Assembly (NCBI GenBank): GCA_021904315.1
Contig: CM038910.1
Location: 23,756,256-23,820,255 of the forward strand
Source of the DNA: Sphagnum magellanicum
Taxonomy: Eukaryota; Streptophyta; Sphagnopsida; Sphagnales; Sphagnaceae
Reading direction: 5' to 3'
Length of the DNA stretch: 64,000 nt
Positions 12,430 through 25,167 of this stretch are shown here, piece by piece (positions within the stretch are counted from its first letter, which is position 1; each line of letters begins with the position of its first letter). The notes below the pieces were generated by a model, which was not told the DNA's origin, did not search any database, and was given only the letters and a program-made list of their open reading frames with translations. Position numbers and translations under genes: made by a program.

Positions 12430-14300
12430 ATTGCATTCGAAACCTCCTAGATTATTAGGGGATGGATCTCAGTTTCTTCATCCAAAAACTACATCTATTC
12501 CATCTTGCAGTGTGTGCGACGGGAGGCGGGAGACGACGATGACAATGGCACCAAGAGAGAGAGAGAGAAGGCCCGCTGCGCACATGCGAGCGTTCGCGAG
12601 ACGACGACGATGATGCTGGCGAGCGAGCTAGGACGACGAGCTTGTGCAAAAGGTGTTGTAATAGCCGTCCTTCTCATCAAAATTTGGAAAATTACTCTTT
12701 GCATTTGTGAGATGCAGTTGATTGGAATCTCACAAGGTAGTGTATTGTAGTAGAATTGAGGAGACTTTCGTGTGTGTGGAGATGGATTCATTTCAAACAA
12801 TATGTGAAGAGGACACACAGTAATATAATCATGTTTTTGGGGGAAATCGCTTTTTTTCCATTCTCAATACGCCTGTCCGTTGATTCTTTTCAGAAAGGAT
12901 TATTGGAATAGTTTGTGAAGAGAGTATGAGAAGAAAGATCGATACTATACAAGTGATGAGAGATATGAACGCTGTTCTAAAATATGTCTCTTGTGAGAGC
13001 CTCTCTTGTGACCTCTTATATTTTATTTCTTTCCTTGAGGTTGATAGTGGCAAAGATCGCTTCCTTGGAATAATGAGAGCATACATGGAGATCTCAAACA
13101 TGAAAACCTTTGGGAATTGGTAAAAAGGGCCTGAGAGACGATGGAGGCATGGTGAGTGAATCGGTTGAGATGCGTGAGATAAGTTTGAGAGATGTATACA
13201 ACTCACAAGATGGCCCTGTTCTATTTTGTTTTGCAGTACTCTGACAGTTTTGTCGTCGCTTATGGGGAATGGAGTATTCAGAGCAGATATTCAGGCACAT
13301 CCACAATAATGCCTATGTATAAAACCTTGAAGCCAGGTTAGCCTTCAACTTTTCTAATTTCACTAGTTTCTTATTCTGGAACATTGAATATCTGCTCCTT
13401 TCTAAAGGATTAGTGCTCTTGAGCTTCTTGACCCAATTCTAAGAGGATGTTTGCTTTAACTAAACTCCTCTACTTAACATTGTGAAAGCTTCTGAGAACA
13501 AAGGTACTATGTTTTGACCTGAAGACATCTGGAACTTGAAGACATGTGGGGCTCACCTATTGGCATTGTTTCTTTAATCATTGCCTTTCCATCACATTCT
13601 ACCTCATGTTTGAAGTCACCTGCAATTTCAAGGTCTGCTGGTGACCTTCCTCATTGACCACTCGACTTTCTCTTCCATTCGGGGTCCAGGAAGTTGGAAG
13701 TTGGAAGGGAGTGCAACTAGGTCAAGTTGCAATTCTTACTTCCACTCAATCTCTGTTTCGGCAACTAAAAAGCAGGTGGGTTTGCTACACGTGACACTGT
13801 TGTGCTTGTGCCATGGCATCATCAATTCTTGCCTGCTCAAATAGTAGAGACAGACTTCCAAACATTACCACAAGTAGTTACAATCAATCTGTTAAGCTTG
13901 ACTCATCCACCTGTTTTCTATGTCATTTGGCTACAAGAGAGCTGCTGCAACTGAGCTTCAAGAGAAGCTGTTCAGACTGAAGAAAAAACCTCTATGAATT
14001 GGTAAAACTCTCCAAGAGTTTCCTTCGCCAATGGTGCTAAATAATGTTTGCTGAAGAGAGGGTGGAGGGATTGAAGATTGAACCTTCAAATGTGCATTGG
14101 TATGATAATTCCTGAACCCCATCTAGTAAGTCAGGATCAAAGTAACTTCCAAGTATGATAAACTGTGGGTCATGTGCTGATGCTCCTATGTTGGCCGTGT
14201 GATTTTGTAAGTTCTTTGGGCAAAACCATTCTTGTAAGGTTTTCCCTCTTCCTTGAAGTTCTTCATATCCAAATCGCCAACATCCTTCTTTCCCATTTCC
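12430..14300. other. Unassigned DNA between the Claspin-like gene and the tRNA
   Basis: A CpG-rich patch continues to about 12.65 kb, then the base composition becomes average. Several short frames exist (for example 12926-13123, 13094-13306 and 13641-13844), but none shows a known domain or a consistent spliced frame. A divergent promoter or a non-coding transcript is possible. I see no gene I can support. Confidence 0.45.
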
Positions 14301-14307
14301 TTGGCCC

Positions 14308-14331
14308 CAAACCCTAAACCTAAACCCTAAA
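14308..14331. promoter_or_regulatory. Telomere-type motif cluster (telo-box)
   Basis: Plus strand reads AAACCCT, AAACCT, AAACCCT, AAAA in succession, matching the plant telomere repeat TTTAGGG on the other strand. AAACCCTAA telo-boxes are known promoter elements of plant growth and translation genes, but short interstitial telomere repeats also arise at break repair. The CpG-bearing stretch 14,395-14,515 follows, but no gene is recognised beside it. Confidence 0.6.
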
Positions 14332-14523
14332 ATCCTGATCCTGGTGAGAAGAGATTTGCATTTCAATAGAGTGTGTGCTGTTATCATCAACCGATGCGTC
14401 ACCGGCCTCCTTGCTCTTCCTTTTTGCCCATTCTCTCTTGCGACAATGTGCCCAGGATCAATTCCATGCGACGGAACTTGCGCCCGTGCGACATTCGCGA
14501 GAATACGAATTTAAGCAAAAGTG

Positions 14524-14524
<1 letters not shown>

Positions 14525-14561
<37 letters not shown>

Positions 14562-14604
14562 TGGAGCCTAAATCCAGCGCCTTAGACCACTCGGCCAAAC
14601 TGTC
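14525..14604 (-). tRNA. trnL-UAG (nuclear): tRNA-Leu (anticodon UAG), intronless
   Basis: On the minus strand an 80-nt cloverleaf starts GACAGTTTGGCCGAGTGG. The acceptor stem pairs GACAGTT with AGCTGTC (one G-U), with A as discriminator. The anticodon stem CTGGA/TCCAG encloses TTTAGGC, so the anticodon is UAG, reading CUN leucine codons. The long variable arm GTCCGAAAGGGC is typical of class II tRNA-Leu. The A box (TGGCCGAGTGG) and B box (GGTTCAAATCC) are intact. No CCA is encoded and there is no intron. Four T residues just downstream (complement of 14517-14520) can terminate RNA polymerase III. Confidence 0.95.
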
Positions 14605-17600
14605 GTGTAAACACGCTCATACAGATTATAGTTTTGAACTGCTTAGCTATTTGGATGTTAGTTTTTATGCTTTTTGGGCAGTTTCAGGTGCACTTTTAAC
14701 AGACAAGTTCCAAATTAGGGAAGGTGCCTATTCGCCAGGGGGATGGGCTATTCATTATCAGGAGCCTAGCCTAAACAAGCTAGTGCGCAACAGCAAATGG
14801 GGTGTTGGAAATGGAATTGGAAAAGGAGACCCAATATTTTGGTCTGAATAGGAATTCAGACCTTGCATTAAAATCAGGTTTCAATGTACAATCGGATGGG
14901 GCCCATAGTGCCCCATTCCACTTAGGAATAGATCAAGCCTGGCAAGGTCTCATTGACAATTTTTTGTTAAAATTTTTTTTGGTTAATGCATGTAATTGAT
15001 ATAGGTGGTCACTTTTTATTAATTTTGCAATGCTAGTAACAAGAAACGTTTCAGTTTAGGCTTTGCCTAGTTTGGTAGAATGGGATCCAGTTTGGAACTA
15101 CACCTATCTAATTTTAGTTTATTATTTTGAAGAACCAAGTCTGGAATTTGGGCAGGGAGTCTATCAAATTGAAACTTATACTTAAACTGAAATGAAACTA
15201 GAGGTTCTTTCAAATTTTTAAGAAAAATTGAAAGTGGGACCAAAGGTTCTCTTGAAAAGTAGGAACCAAACAACACCAATAAAACCCTAAAGCATTAGTC
15301 AATTAGCACACCAAAACCAGTTTAGTCCTTTGAGATGACATACATGGGTCCCAACCCTTCAAACCTTGAATGAGTGAATGATGTAACACATATTTAAACC
15401 CTAATCAGATTCTAGTGAATATTCATTAGGGATATTTCATAATTTCTATCATACAAACAAAGTTTATTTGCACATGAGCATTATATTTTTGTTCCACAAA
15501 GGTCTCAACTTTCAACCATGTTTTATCAATTTGCATGGTGTCAGTGTTTGGTATGACAATGGTTGGAAAGAAGCTAAAAAAAGCATTCATTGCATAATAT
15601 TTTGTTGCTAGAATGGCGTTAGTTCTCATTGCGACTCTTGAATAAATTGAAAAGTATTTTGTCAAATTAGACAATTTCTTAAATGGTCTAGATTCAATAT
15701 TGAAATATCTAACATTGTCGAAAAAAGAGCATTCATCTTTACACATAACTTGAATTTGGAATTGATTTTTGAATATTATCTTGTTTTAAGAAATGTAAAA
15801 TGTCATTTGATTGATTTTTAAAGCATTACCTATATGGGTATTGGATGTGATCACCAATAAAAGAAAATCAAGTATTAGTTTTTTGTGTGTGCTCATTGCA
15901 AGGTTTGTTTTTTTCAATTCTATGATGTGGCTGAAGTGGTGATCATCTAGAAGAAGATTTAGCCAAATCTGGTTACAAACCAAACATAAAAATAAAAACA
16001 TTTTAATGATCATTTTATATTTTGGCTATCTATAGAACTTGTTGTAAAAATTAGGGGGTTTTCTTTTGTTTTTAATCAGCAAATTAGAGCCATTTTTTTG
16101 CACAAAAAGTCCTTTGTATGTGTCAAAATCATATTTTGTGAAGTTGAACAAATGTGAAAATTCACCCCCAAAAAAAGACACTAGAATTTCCTTGAAGGAA
16201 TTTGAAAGTGTTGCATTAGATTCAATAACAAAGGTCTCCAATTGGTACCAATGGTGTTAGCATTCTAAAAATGTTTGTAAACTAAATCAAAGATGTGTTG
16301 GAAAAGGAAAAATGCCAATGAATCCCAACTTGCATAAAATTCATTGGGTAACAATGAAGATGGATTTGAGCATTGGAATGCATTTAATTCTTGACCTTTA
16401 GATTTCATGGTGATGAATATGATTTTTCATGGAAGTAATTATTTCATTTCTTGAAAGAGCTATGATTTTCTAGCAATAATTTGTGTACATTTGTTGAAGA
16501 ATTTGGTTATAACCACATTAATTATGATAAAAAATGGTTTAAAGATAAAAATAATGGCATTCCATGACAAATTATAAGAATAAATAAACATGAAATCAAA
16601 TTGAAAAGATAAGAAGATTTGTATTGAAATTGATTTTTACATAACATACTATAACATAATCATAATAACATAACCATGAAATTTATCATATGGTGATAAA
16701 TAAAAGAACAAGGAAAGAGTTAAGTTGTATTCCAAACTAATGTTGGTCAAAACAAAAGTAATGGTGTGCACAACATGGATTTATATTATAAGAAGAGAAA
16801 TGCTTATGGAAGTTTTTGTAAAACCTTTCATAAGATCAAATATGTAAAGGATTTTTTCGGCAAGCTACTTAATAATTCTATATGGAAGGAAATGGGAGCT
16901 AATAAATGAATAATGTGACCATTGATGTTGAAAATTGCCTCTTTCATTATTTCAATATTAGCTTACATTTAGTGATGTAATCTTACTTTTTTTCTTTCAA
17001 TCAAATTTTTTGAGAGGGAAATTTCGATTGTCTTCAAGAAAACATTTAAGAAAGTTTATATGAACATTACTTTTTCCACCATCATCTTTGTCATCTCTTT
17101 TGATCCATATCATGCCCACTTGAAATCATGTGCAAGTTCACATTTGGGTTTTTAACTTTCATTTATTTAATCATCTCATCATTTCATATGGTTTCAAACA
17201 TCTTCTCCTTAACATTGTTCATTAGGTTGGGCTTTCCCCATTGGACAATTCGTGGCATGGGCCATTGCATCTATGGCCAACTTAGAAATTCAATGAACAT
17301 ACATTTTCTTATGGTCCTACAAGGAATAATGCATTGCAACCCACAACACCATTCAGGATGTTTTTGCTTCCAACACCAAGTATGTTGGGTTTCATGTTTT
17401 ACATGAGCAAACACATGTCTTCCCATTGTTTTCTTTCTACTCTTTGAAACAACAAGTTGATATTATGTTCACCACAAATGGGGTCCACATTTTGGCTAAT
17501 ATCATCATCATCAATCCCACTCAAGCAAATTTAATTTCACGAGTCATTCTTTTTTGGGGAGTGGCCACAATGATTACGACCTAAGCAAATGACAAGTAAG

Positions 17601-19020
17601 TTATACCTTCATTAACACCTTTGGGATGTGTTGGAGCTTTTGCCATAGATGTATTTGGGTGTGCAGCAACATGTTGACGATTTTTTCCATGAATGTGTTA
17701 ATATGGCATGGTTAGTCAAAGCCTTTAAAGCCCTTTCTTTTTCATTTTGTGTTCATTTTATAAGTAACGAATGTCAATGGCTCCATAATTAATTATAATT
17801 GCTCGATCCTAAAGCAAACCATTGTTGCATGGAAAACTTCCTTTATGTTTTTTCTATTTAAAGAAATTTCCCACCCATTTCTTTCTCTAATCTATTTCAT
17901 GCAACAAATGAAGGGTTTAAAACATAGGTTGTTATTTTGCCCCCTTTAATGAATCCCCATTGTTCCCTTTTGCGACCCCCAATTAATGTGTTTACACTTT
18001 TGGATGTTGTCTCTTGGTTGGACATTATTCTTTATTTTTTTTTCCTTTATTATATGTGGGCTTTGAATTGCTTCACATTACCAATGACGATCAATTAACA
18101 CAAGGTCAAAATATTAATATATTTAAATATATTATTTAAGAGATGATTCATTACCAAAAATTGGTAATCCATGATCATATAGATTACCCATGAAATTATT
18201 TTCATTTTCATTGATTTTAAAATATGAGATTCACTTTCACCTATTAAAACACTAATATTTTTAACACCCATGATGTTCTTTTTGATATTTCTCATTTCTT
18301 TACAAATAAAGGTTTGGGGACCTTTGTAACGTCCCCCAATGTTCTTGGTTTATAAATATAAAATATTTTCAACCTTAAAGCTCACAACATCCCCTATGTA
18401 TTTCTCAATGTCCTCCAACATTATATCCAATGCCTTCAATCTTTAAAGTTCTGATGCCTTTTATTGCTTGAAACAAAAAAAATTTCATGTTCAACTTAAC
18501 GCCCTTGGTGTTTCCAATGCACATTTTCAACACCCCTACTATTTGTTGTTGTCATTTTGTTGTTCTTTGTCAACATTTTTATCTTTTTGTGCTTCTCCAT
18601 TTTTTGTCATCCATGGTGTTTTTTAGGCGTTTTTTTTTGTTGACAAAACTTAGGTCATTTTCAAACCAAAAGATTGCATCAATTTGAACTTTAATTAATT
18701 ATAAGGATGTTTAGATTTGAAAATGTTTGTTAAGTTGACATCCTATCTTGGGAACTTTCAAAAACTTGCCATAACAAGAAACATAATGGTTTAAAAGTTC
18801 AATTTTTTGAAATGATGGGTCAAATCTTCATTAATTCTAAATGCAATCAAAGTTGAAAAGGGCAATATATTCAATTGATGTGAAAAGAAAAAATAATTAG
18901 AAGGGGAAAAATATGTTTACCCAATTTAATGAAAGAACACATATTCAATTAATTTCAGACATTTTATTAGTCCAAAAATAAGAAAAGGAAATTTGCACAT
19001 TTTAAATAACAAAGAAAATT
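14605..19020. other. AT-rich intergenic DNA with unrecognised coding relics
   Basis: No gene is supported. Minus-strand frames at 15426-15746, 15786-16013 and 16026-16241 lie end to end and may be pieces of one decayed protein gene, but I cannot assign a family. The rest is AT-rich with many broken frames. Confidence 0.4.
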
Positions 19021-19030
19021 ATAATTTCAC

Positions 19031-19425
19031 TTTGGCGGCCACTAGGTCAATTCAATGAAAAAAATAGGATGCATTCAAATTTTGACATCCCTTTGAGGTT
19101 AAGGATCAAAAACTAGGTCAAAAATTCAAAACTAAGTGGCATTAAGTGGTCACCAAGATTGTTGTCTTGACCTGTAATTGTATGCATAATTTCACATGTC
19201 ATCATACGTTGTTTTCACATGTAATTGTTTGTATTTACATGTAGCCACCACCCTATTGAAATATGCAAATGAGCAAATATGTTAAAAAAGTTGTTAATAT
19301 ATTCACCTTGGTGGGCCACTAAGTCAATTCAACGTAAAAAATTAAGATGCATTCAAATTTGGACACCCCTTTGAGGTTAAAGATTGGAAACTAGGTCAAA
19401 AATTCAAAACCAGGTGGCCACTAGG
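19031..19425. repeat. Direct repeat of about 105-118 bp, two copies
   Basis: Copy 1 (about 19031-19135) and copy 2 (about 19308-19425) share GCCACTAGGTCAATTCAA or close variants, GATGCATTCAAATTT, CCCTTTGAGGTTAA and ACTAGGTCAAAAATTCAAAAC. The spacing is 277 bp. Short related pieces with GGCCACCAAA appear near 20,990 and 21,112. The copies differ by scattered substitutions, so the duplication is old. Confidence 0.75.
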
Positions 19426-20169
19426 CACTAAACAAAAACCATTTTACAAAAATCAAGAATCAACATTCCAATTCAATGAAAAACAAAGTACATGCTAACA
19501 ATATGACTTTTACTATTTGGTGCCCACCAAAGGTTTGGGTAATCCTCGAAAAATAACCTCATGTTCTTATCATGTGTGCACAAAAGGTTTTGATGTGTGC
19601 CCAAACATAAGTCATCATGTTATTTCAATGTTAACAACTTGAAAAAAAACGTGTACCCTAAACATTTAGTGGATAAAACACCATGTATGTCAATCTTAAT
19701 TGGACGGAATGCCATTGGAATTTATTAATGTCATAAAATTTTTGCATACATGAAAGTAAAAGTACAAAAAAATTATCATTTTACTTCCCAAAACAGGGAA
19801 TGTGAGTTATAGAAACTCAAATTAAACCTTATAGAAAAGGTAGAACTAAACGAACATCTAGCCTTTTTGAAGAAGACTCAAATATGCAAATACATCCTTT
19901 GCATCCTTAAATAATAAATTGGGTCGACATCATGATTTTGTACCCATTAAAATTGCAAATGCCTTCACATAGTTTGCAAACATAGATCTAGTTCCATTGC
20001 AAAAATAAATAAATTTCTTTGAATTCACTTTTTTTTAAAATGTCAATAAAAAATCACTGAATATTAAAAAAAACACCAATGTAGAACGAAAAGAAAGATG
20101 TAACCAAAAGAAAAAAAAGGAAATGATAAGAAAGAAGGCCACCTAAAGGAAGTTGTGTTATCTTTGAAT

Positions 20170-20960
20170 CCCCATTCGAATTTCCTTCAAATTGTTTGAA
20201 CCAAACATAAGACAATACTAACTATTAAATGGTGGCTTAGAAAATTTCACAATCACACCGCAATGGGCATCAACCATTTTTGCAATCGATAATCCTTTCG
20301 ATGTCGACCATAAATAAGATGCAAGGTCCAACCATTGCACTTTGTTTTTTGACAATTCATGTCTTCTAAATGACTCAAGGAAGAATCCATTCCATTTTAG
20401 ATTTTGAATGGCCTTGTTAGGCTCATCATCAATGAGAAATGTTTGGTCCTTGTCTTCATATGGTAAACCTTTGCATGCAAAATGAATTCAATCCAAGTTT
20501 TTAATATAATAATAATTTATGTGAATAAATTGACCCATCATTGCAACAGATTGTTCATGTCCCCAAACAAACACAAATTGATTGATGAGACTTTTTGGCA
20601 TCAACAAAGTTAGAACCTTGAAAACATCTTCTAAAAACATATATGACCGAATAACAATGTAGAATTGTTTAAAAGCTTAAGAAATAAAATGTTTTATTCC
20701 ATCCCAAATTTCCAACTTGGACATGTCCAAATTTCTTTCATTCATCCATTGATTTCCTTGAAAAACAACATTCTTTGAAAAATAACAAAACACATCGTTG
20801 ATGCTGAGAATAAACAACTTTTTAGTTGTGGCAAAACAAGGAAAAAAAGAACAATTGCACCTCTTTGGATTAGATTGAGTACCATAATAATTAACCTACC
20901 AGACCAATATAAGTTAGGCCATAAAAAAATTACAATTAATTCCACAAGATTGAAAACCTT
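20170..20960 (-). pseudogene. Decayed coding sequence of unknown family
   Basis: Minus-strand translation gives a run of protein-like text across several frames, including the open stretch 20945-20742 and further pieces toward 20,170. Trp, Leu, His and Met are frequent, and stops sit where CAG or CGA would be expected. I do not recognise the family. It is likely part of an old transposon, but that is inference. Confidence 0.25.
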
Positions 20961-21449
20961 TAGCTTGCTTTAATTATTTAACATCTAGCGGCCACCAAAC
21001 ACAAAGAGAAAAAAAGAAAAAAGAAAACCCTTTTAGAAACCAAATAATCTCAAAACATGAAGGAAGGCAAATGGCCACATGAAGTGTTAAGTGAAAGACC
21101 TAGTGGCCACCAAATAGTGATTGATCCAAAACCCTCCATTTATCAACAACTATATTAGTTTCTTAAGAAATAACATCCAACTATCGAGAAATATTCTTGT
21201 TCATCATAGTGAACCATATGTACATTGTGAATTTATGTACACACCATGATAGGAAGTTTTTAAAACTAGGTTTTAAATAGATTGAACAAGATATAACTAT
21301 GTTTAGTTGCCATGAGCACACCATTCAAATAAAAAATGACATGGAACCCATTCACCTCTAAAACCACAACAAGAGACGAAATAACTCTCTCATTAGAAAG
21401 GACGATGTCTACAATATTAAGTTCGTGCACACGCGTTTGTTCATGATTC

Positions 21450-23750
21450 GAAGGCGATGAGCCTTACCTTACACACACATCCTTATAATAAACAAAATTC
21501 AAAATAATTCGAATTACAAAAATAATAGTTGTTTGTGTTAAATTGAAGAACTAAGATTAGAACTATCATGGACATGAAGAATCACAAGAACAAAGGCTAA
21601 GGAAAAGGTTTAGGTCTAGCTTTCAAACAAGGAAAAAGACAAGATTATGTTATTCAAAAATAAAAACACAAGAATTAAGAACAAGAACATGAGATGTGTA
21701 AGACTAACATGAAAGTCAATATTTATTATGTTAACATATACAAACATGAACATGAAAAGAACATGACAAGGCTAAGGTCAAGATTGTGCATAAGATTGAT
21801 GTTGAACAGACCAAAGGAAATGAGGGGTCCTATTCCAATTTATACCCTTCTGGGGACCTAGCTCAAGGAAGCTTCCAAGGAAGCTTTTATGTGCATCAAG
21901 TAAAAAAACTTCTTGAGAACCTTCCTAACATAAAGTCAACTATGAATTAACTAAAACTTAATTGAAAGTTAACTAGGATTTAATTAGGAATCAATTGGGA
22001 GTTAACTAGGGTCAATTATGATTTAACTAAGAATTAATTAAGATTTAATTAGGAGTTAACTATGAGTTAACTGGGAGTTAAATTAGACTTAATTATAATT
22101 TAACTAAAATTTAATTGGGATTTAACCATGAGTTAACTAGGATTTAATCAAAAGTTAAATTTAAATGAAAGTCAACTAAGATTTAACTAGGAGTTAACTA
22201 TGAGTTAACTGGGAATTAAATTGGACTTAATTATAATTTAACTAAAATTTAATTGGGACTTAACCATGAGTTAACTGGGATTTAATTTAAAATTAATTGA
22301 AATTTAAATGAAAGTCAACTAAGATTTAACTAGGAGTTATGGATGAAAATTATGGATGAACATTATGGATAAAATCCATCCATTGGAAAATGGTGTTTAA
22401 TGTTCGCATTTGTCACATCACCTCTTTTTCTAGCAACGAGTTTCACAAGGAGCGGACTTAGGCTTGTTTGGATATTGTTGATGAAACTCATGCACTTTTT
22501 CCATGGCATTCGATAGGTTTTTGATTGGTTCGCAAATGTGTTCGTTCACATCATACCCATGCCAATGAACCAAATATTATAATTGATGATTATATATACT
22601 TGAATTTAAAATGTCCTCCATTTCATATTCACGTTCACCATTGACTTCAATAGGTGGAGGGGGATCATGGATTCTTCCTGGAATGGTAGATGTGTGGGTC
22701 CAAAGTTTTTAAGTGGTACTAAGTAGGACAAATCAAAGGTAATCCTTAATTTTGCCTTATATTTTTTATTCCTATACACATTACTAAATAATTTTTTTTC
22801 ATATTTTGAAGTGTGATATGTTAGACCATCATATTTTTTTAAAATCACACATTTTGTGTCCATGTACATCATGAAAAAAGACTAGTAAATAATATGAAAA
22901 AGGAGTACAAAAGGGTCATGTTGTGACAAGTTTTTTGGTACACCTTAAAAAATTTGGACCCTCGTGGTAAGGTTCTAACAAAGAAACATGAAACACATGA
23001 TGGATTTTCATAGAACTTAGAAGCTTGAATTGGAAAACCACAACATTGATTTGTTTTACAATGAGGATTACACCTAGCCTCTGATGATCCAATTTCTTTG
23101 ATGGCCTTGTTGTTTTCATATGTTGTTATTGAAGCCAAATTTGGTCCCCAACCTTGAAGTTCAAGGTTGTTCCTTCCAATGTTCATCAACATTCTCCTTG
23201 TATTGCCTTTGTGTTTCTTCAAGGTTAGATATAAGTTGAGTTTGAACATCCACTAACCACATGGTTCGATTTCCAACTGTTGGATTCACAATTTTGTGCA
23301 CACCTTGAATGTCAAACTTGGGATGCAGACCATGATTTGCAAAAGAAGGTGTTTGTTGGGTTGATGAATGCATTATGTTGTAGGTAAATTCTGCCATGGT
23401 CAAAAGTTTTGACCGATTATCTTGATGATAATTGGTTGGGCACCATAAATACTATTCCAAGACTTGATTGACTCATTATGTTTGCCCATCCATCTAGGGG
23501 TGGAAAGTTAATGACAACTTCACCTTCACACCTAAAAGCTCAAAAAGTTGTTTCTAAAACTTGGATGCAAACTAAAGCCCACGATCAAAAATGATATTTT
23601 TAGGAAGACCATAATACCGAAAAACACGATCAATGAACAACTTGGTTGTTCCTGTCATAATAAAAGGAGCCAAAACACTTTTTGACTATAGTGAAAAATT
23701 GTACTTATACTACTTTGAAAAATCACCAATAATTTATATAATGAATTATT
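21450..23750 (-). mobile_element. Ty3/gypsy chromovirus relic, 3' part (integrase, chromodomain, probable LTR)
   Basis: Minus-strand translation between about 23,750 and 22,900 shows the core and C-terminal parts of a Ty3/gypsy integrase. A chromodomain-like tail follows at about 22,740-22,430, which marks a chromovirus. Beyond it, 22,370-21,450 looks like 3' non-coding/LTR DNA: it contains a TATA motif in minus orientation (complement near 21,840) and the short-period repeat listed separately. The 5' half (gag, protease, reverse transcriptase) is not recognised. The element is broken, with roughly six or more breaks in the visible coding part, and appears old judging from its AT enrichment. 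Exact ends are not defined. Confidence 0.75.
21930..22340. repeat. Short-period tandem repeat with about 140-bp higher-order unit
   Basis: About 400 bp is built from variants of an 11-12 bp word such as GAGTTAACTAG or GATTTAACTAG. A higher-order unit is visible: a block starting GAGTTAACTATGAGTTAACT at 22,053 recurs at 22,191 with few differences, and GTCAACTAAGATTTAACTAG recurs near 22,171 and 22,314. The higher-order period is 138-143 bp. It lies just downstream of the chromovirus coding relic, so it may belong to that element's 3' non-coding region or LTR. Confidence 0.85.
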
Positions 23751-23759
23751 TGTTCATAT

Positions 23760-25160
23760 TTTGGGGTTTTGCTTGTTCATTAATGAAATTGATATCCTAC
23801 AAATTTGGAGTCATTTCACTATGTTATTAAAGTCCTTTGTTATACGCCAAGGACTTGTTGATTGTTATTTTGAATGTGTTTTTTGTTATTTAAATCTTCA
23901 CAAAATGTTTTCAATTTTTAGGGGGGGCTTTAATATGCTACATAAAAGGGTCACATATGTTGAATGATTCAAAAATATTTTTAGATGTGTTTAACATTTT
24001 AATTTTCAAACATCCTTAATGACTAAAATAATTAAAATTTTGTGATTATGGTTAAAAGAAAAAATGTACATTTGGTCATAATGTGAGGCTTGGTGCAAAA
24101 GTTTGAAACTTTGATTACATTAATGGTCATTTTGGTTTCAATATCAATATTCAGTCTAATAGACTACATGAATGATCACCAAAATTATGATTTTACAAAC
24201 AACACCTGGTATGTTAAAACAAATGTTTTCCTATCATATACCTTTATCCTAAGTTATTTGACATTTAAAAAAAAAACCAGAAATTGCTTCAATTTAGTAT
24301 TACACATTAATTCCTATTGATGCATCATAAAATATAAGTATATCCTTTGGATATAGATGATGAACAATGGATGTAATGTGTTAATTCCATCCATGCATTT
24401 TGTGCCAACTTTTGAAATAGTGCAATCATGTTGTAATTGTGGAGCACTAGTTAGGGTTCAAGTCAATATGCTAATGTGACACAAGTTTTTCATCTCTTGA
24501 GCTTTGTGCTCGAAGGTTGTAACCATGTGACCTTTTTTATTTTGTTGTGTTTTGTCTTATTGATTTTGTATGACTGTTGTCTATTCTAAGTTGTTAACCT
24601 AATGCATGTAGTCTTCCATTGGTTTTGAGGTTGGCTAAGAACAAGCCTTACAAGGTGTCATAGTGTTGCGTGTAGGCGGGTAGGGTCCACGCCAACTATA
24701 CAACAATGTTGCAATGTCGTGTTTGTTTGAAGGTAAATTCTTTTGGGGGTTGAATGTTAATGCATTGGAAATGTTGTTGCAATTTACGGTTTCATGTTCA
24801 AGTTCAAGTGTGAAGTATTAGGTGCATTCATAGTAAAAGGAGCCAAGCGTGCTAGGGATTTAGTGCTTTGTAATGATTGGGTTTAATCACATTCTACACC
24901 ATTCATTTTGAAATATATAAAAAATTTCACCCAACTTTTGGAAATGTTATCTACTTATATACATTAATGAATTTCAAGTACAAAAAATAAAATGTGTAGA
25001 AAAAATGATTATCCTTTGAATATAAGAAATGATTACATCTCTAAGATAAACTACACATCCCAAAATTGTATATTGAATTGATAGGAAAGCAAGCTCCAAT
25101 AAGTCATAGAAGTAAAAAACTTTATAGATTCCAATTCAATCAAATTACAAAATGTGTATA
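23760..25160. other. AT-rich intergenic DNA, no gene seen
   Basis: No supported gene. Frames at 23633-23830, 23761-23967 and 24090-24320 are leucine/phenylalanine-rich products of AT-rich DNA, without a domain I recognise. The left edge may still be part of the chromovirus relic. Confidence 0.45.
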
Positions 25161-25167
25161 ACACAAG

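Noticed and set aside
14037-14402. 121-codon minus-strand frame containing the telomere-type motif
   Set aside because: Part of the frame simply translates the TTTAGGG-type repeat. No homology and no splice context.
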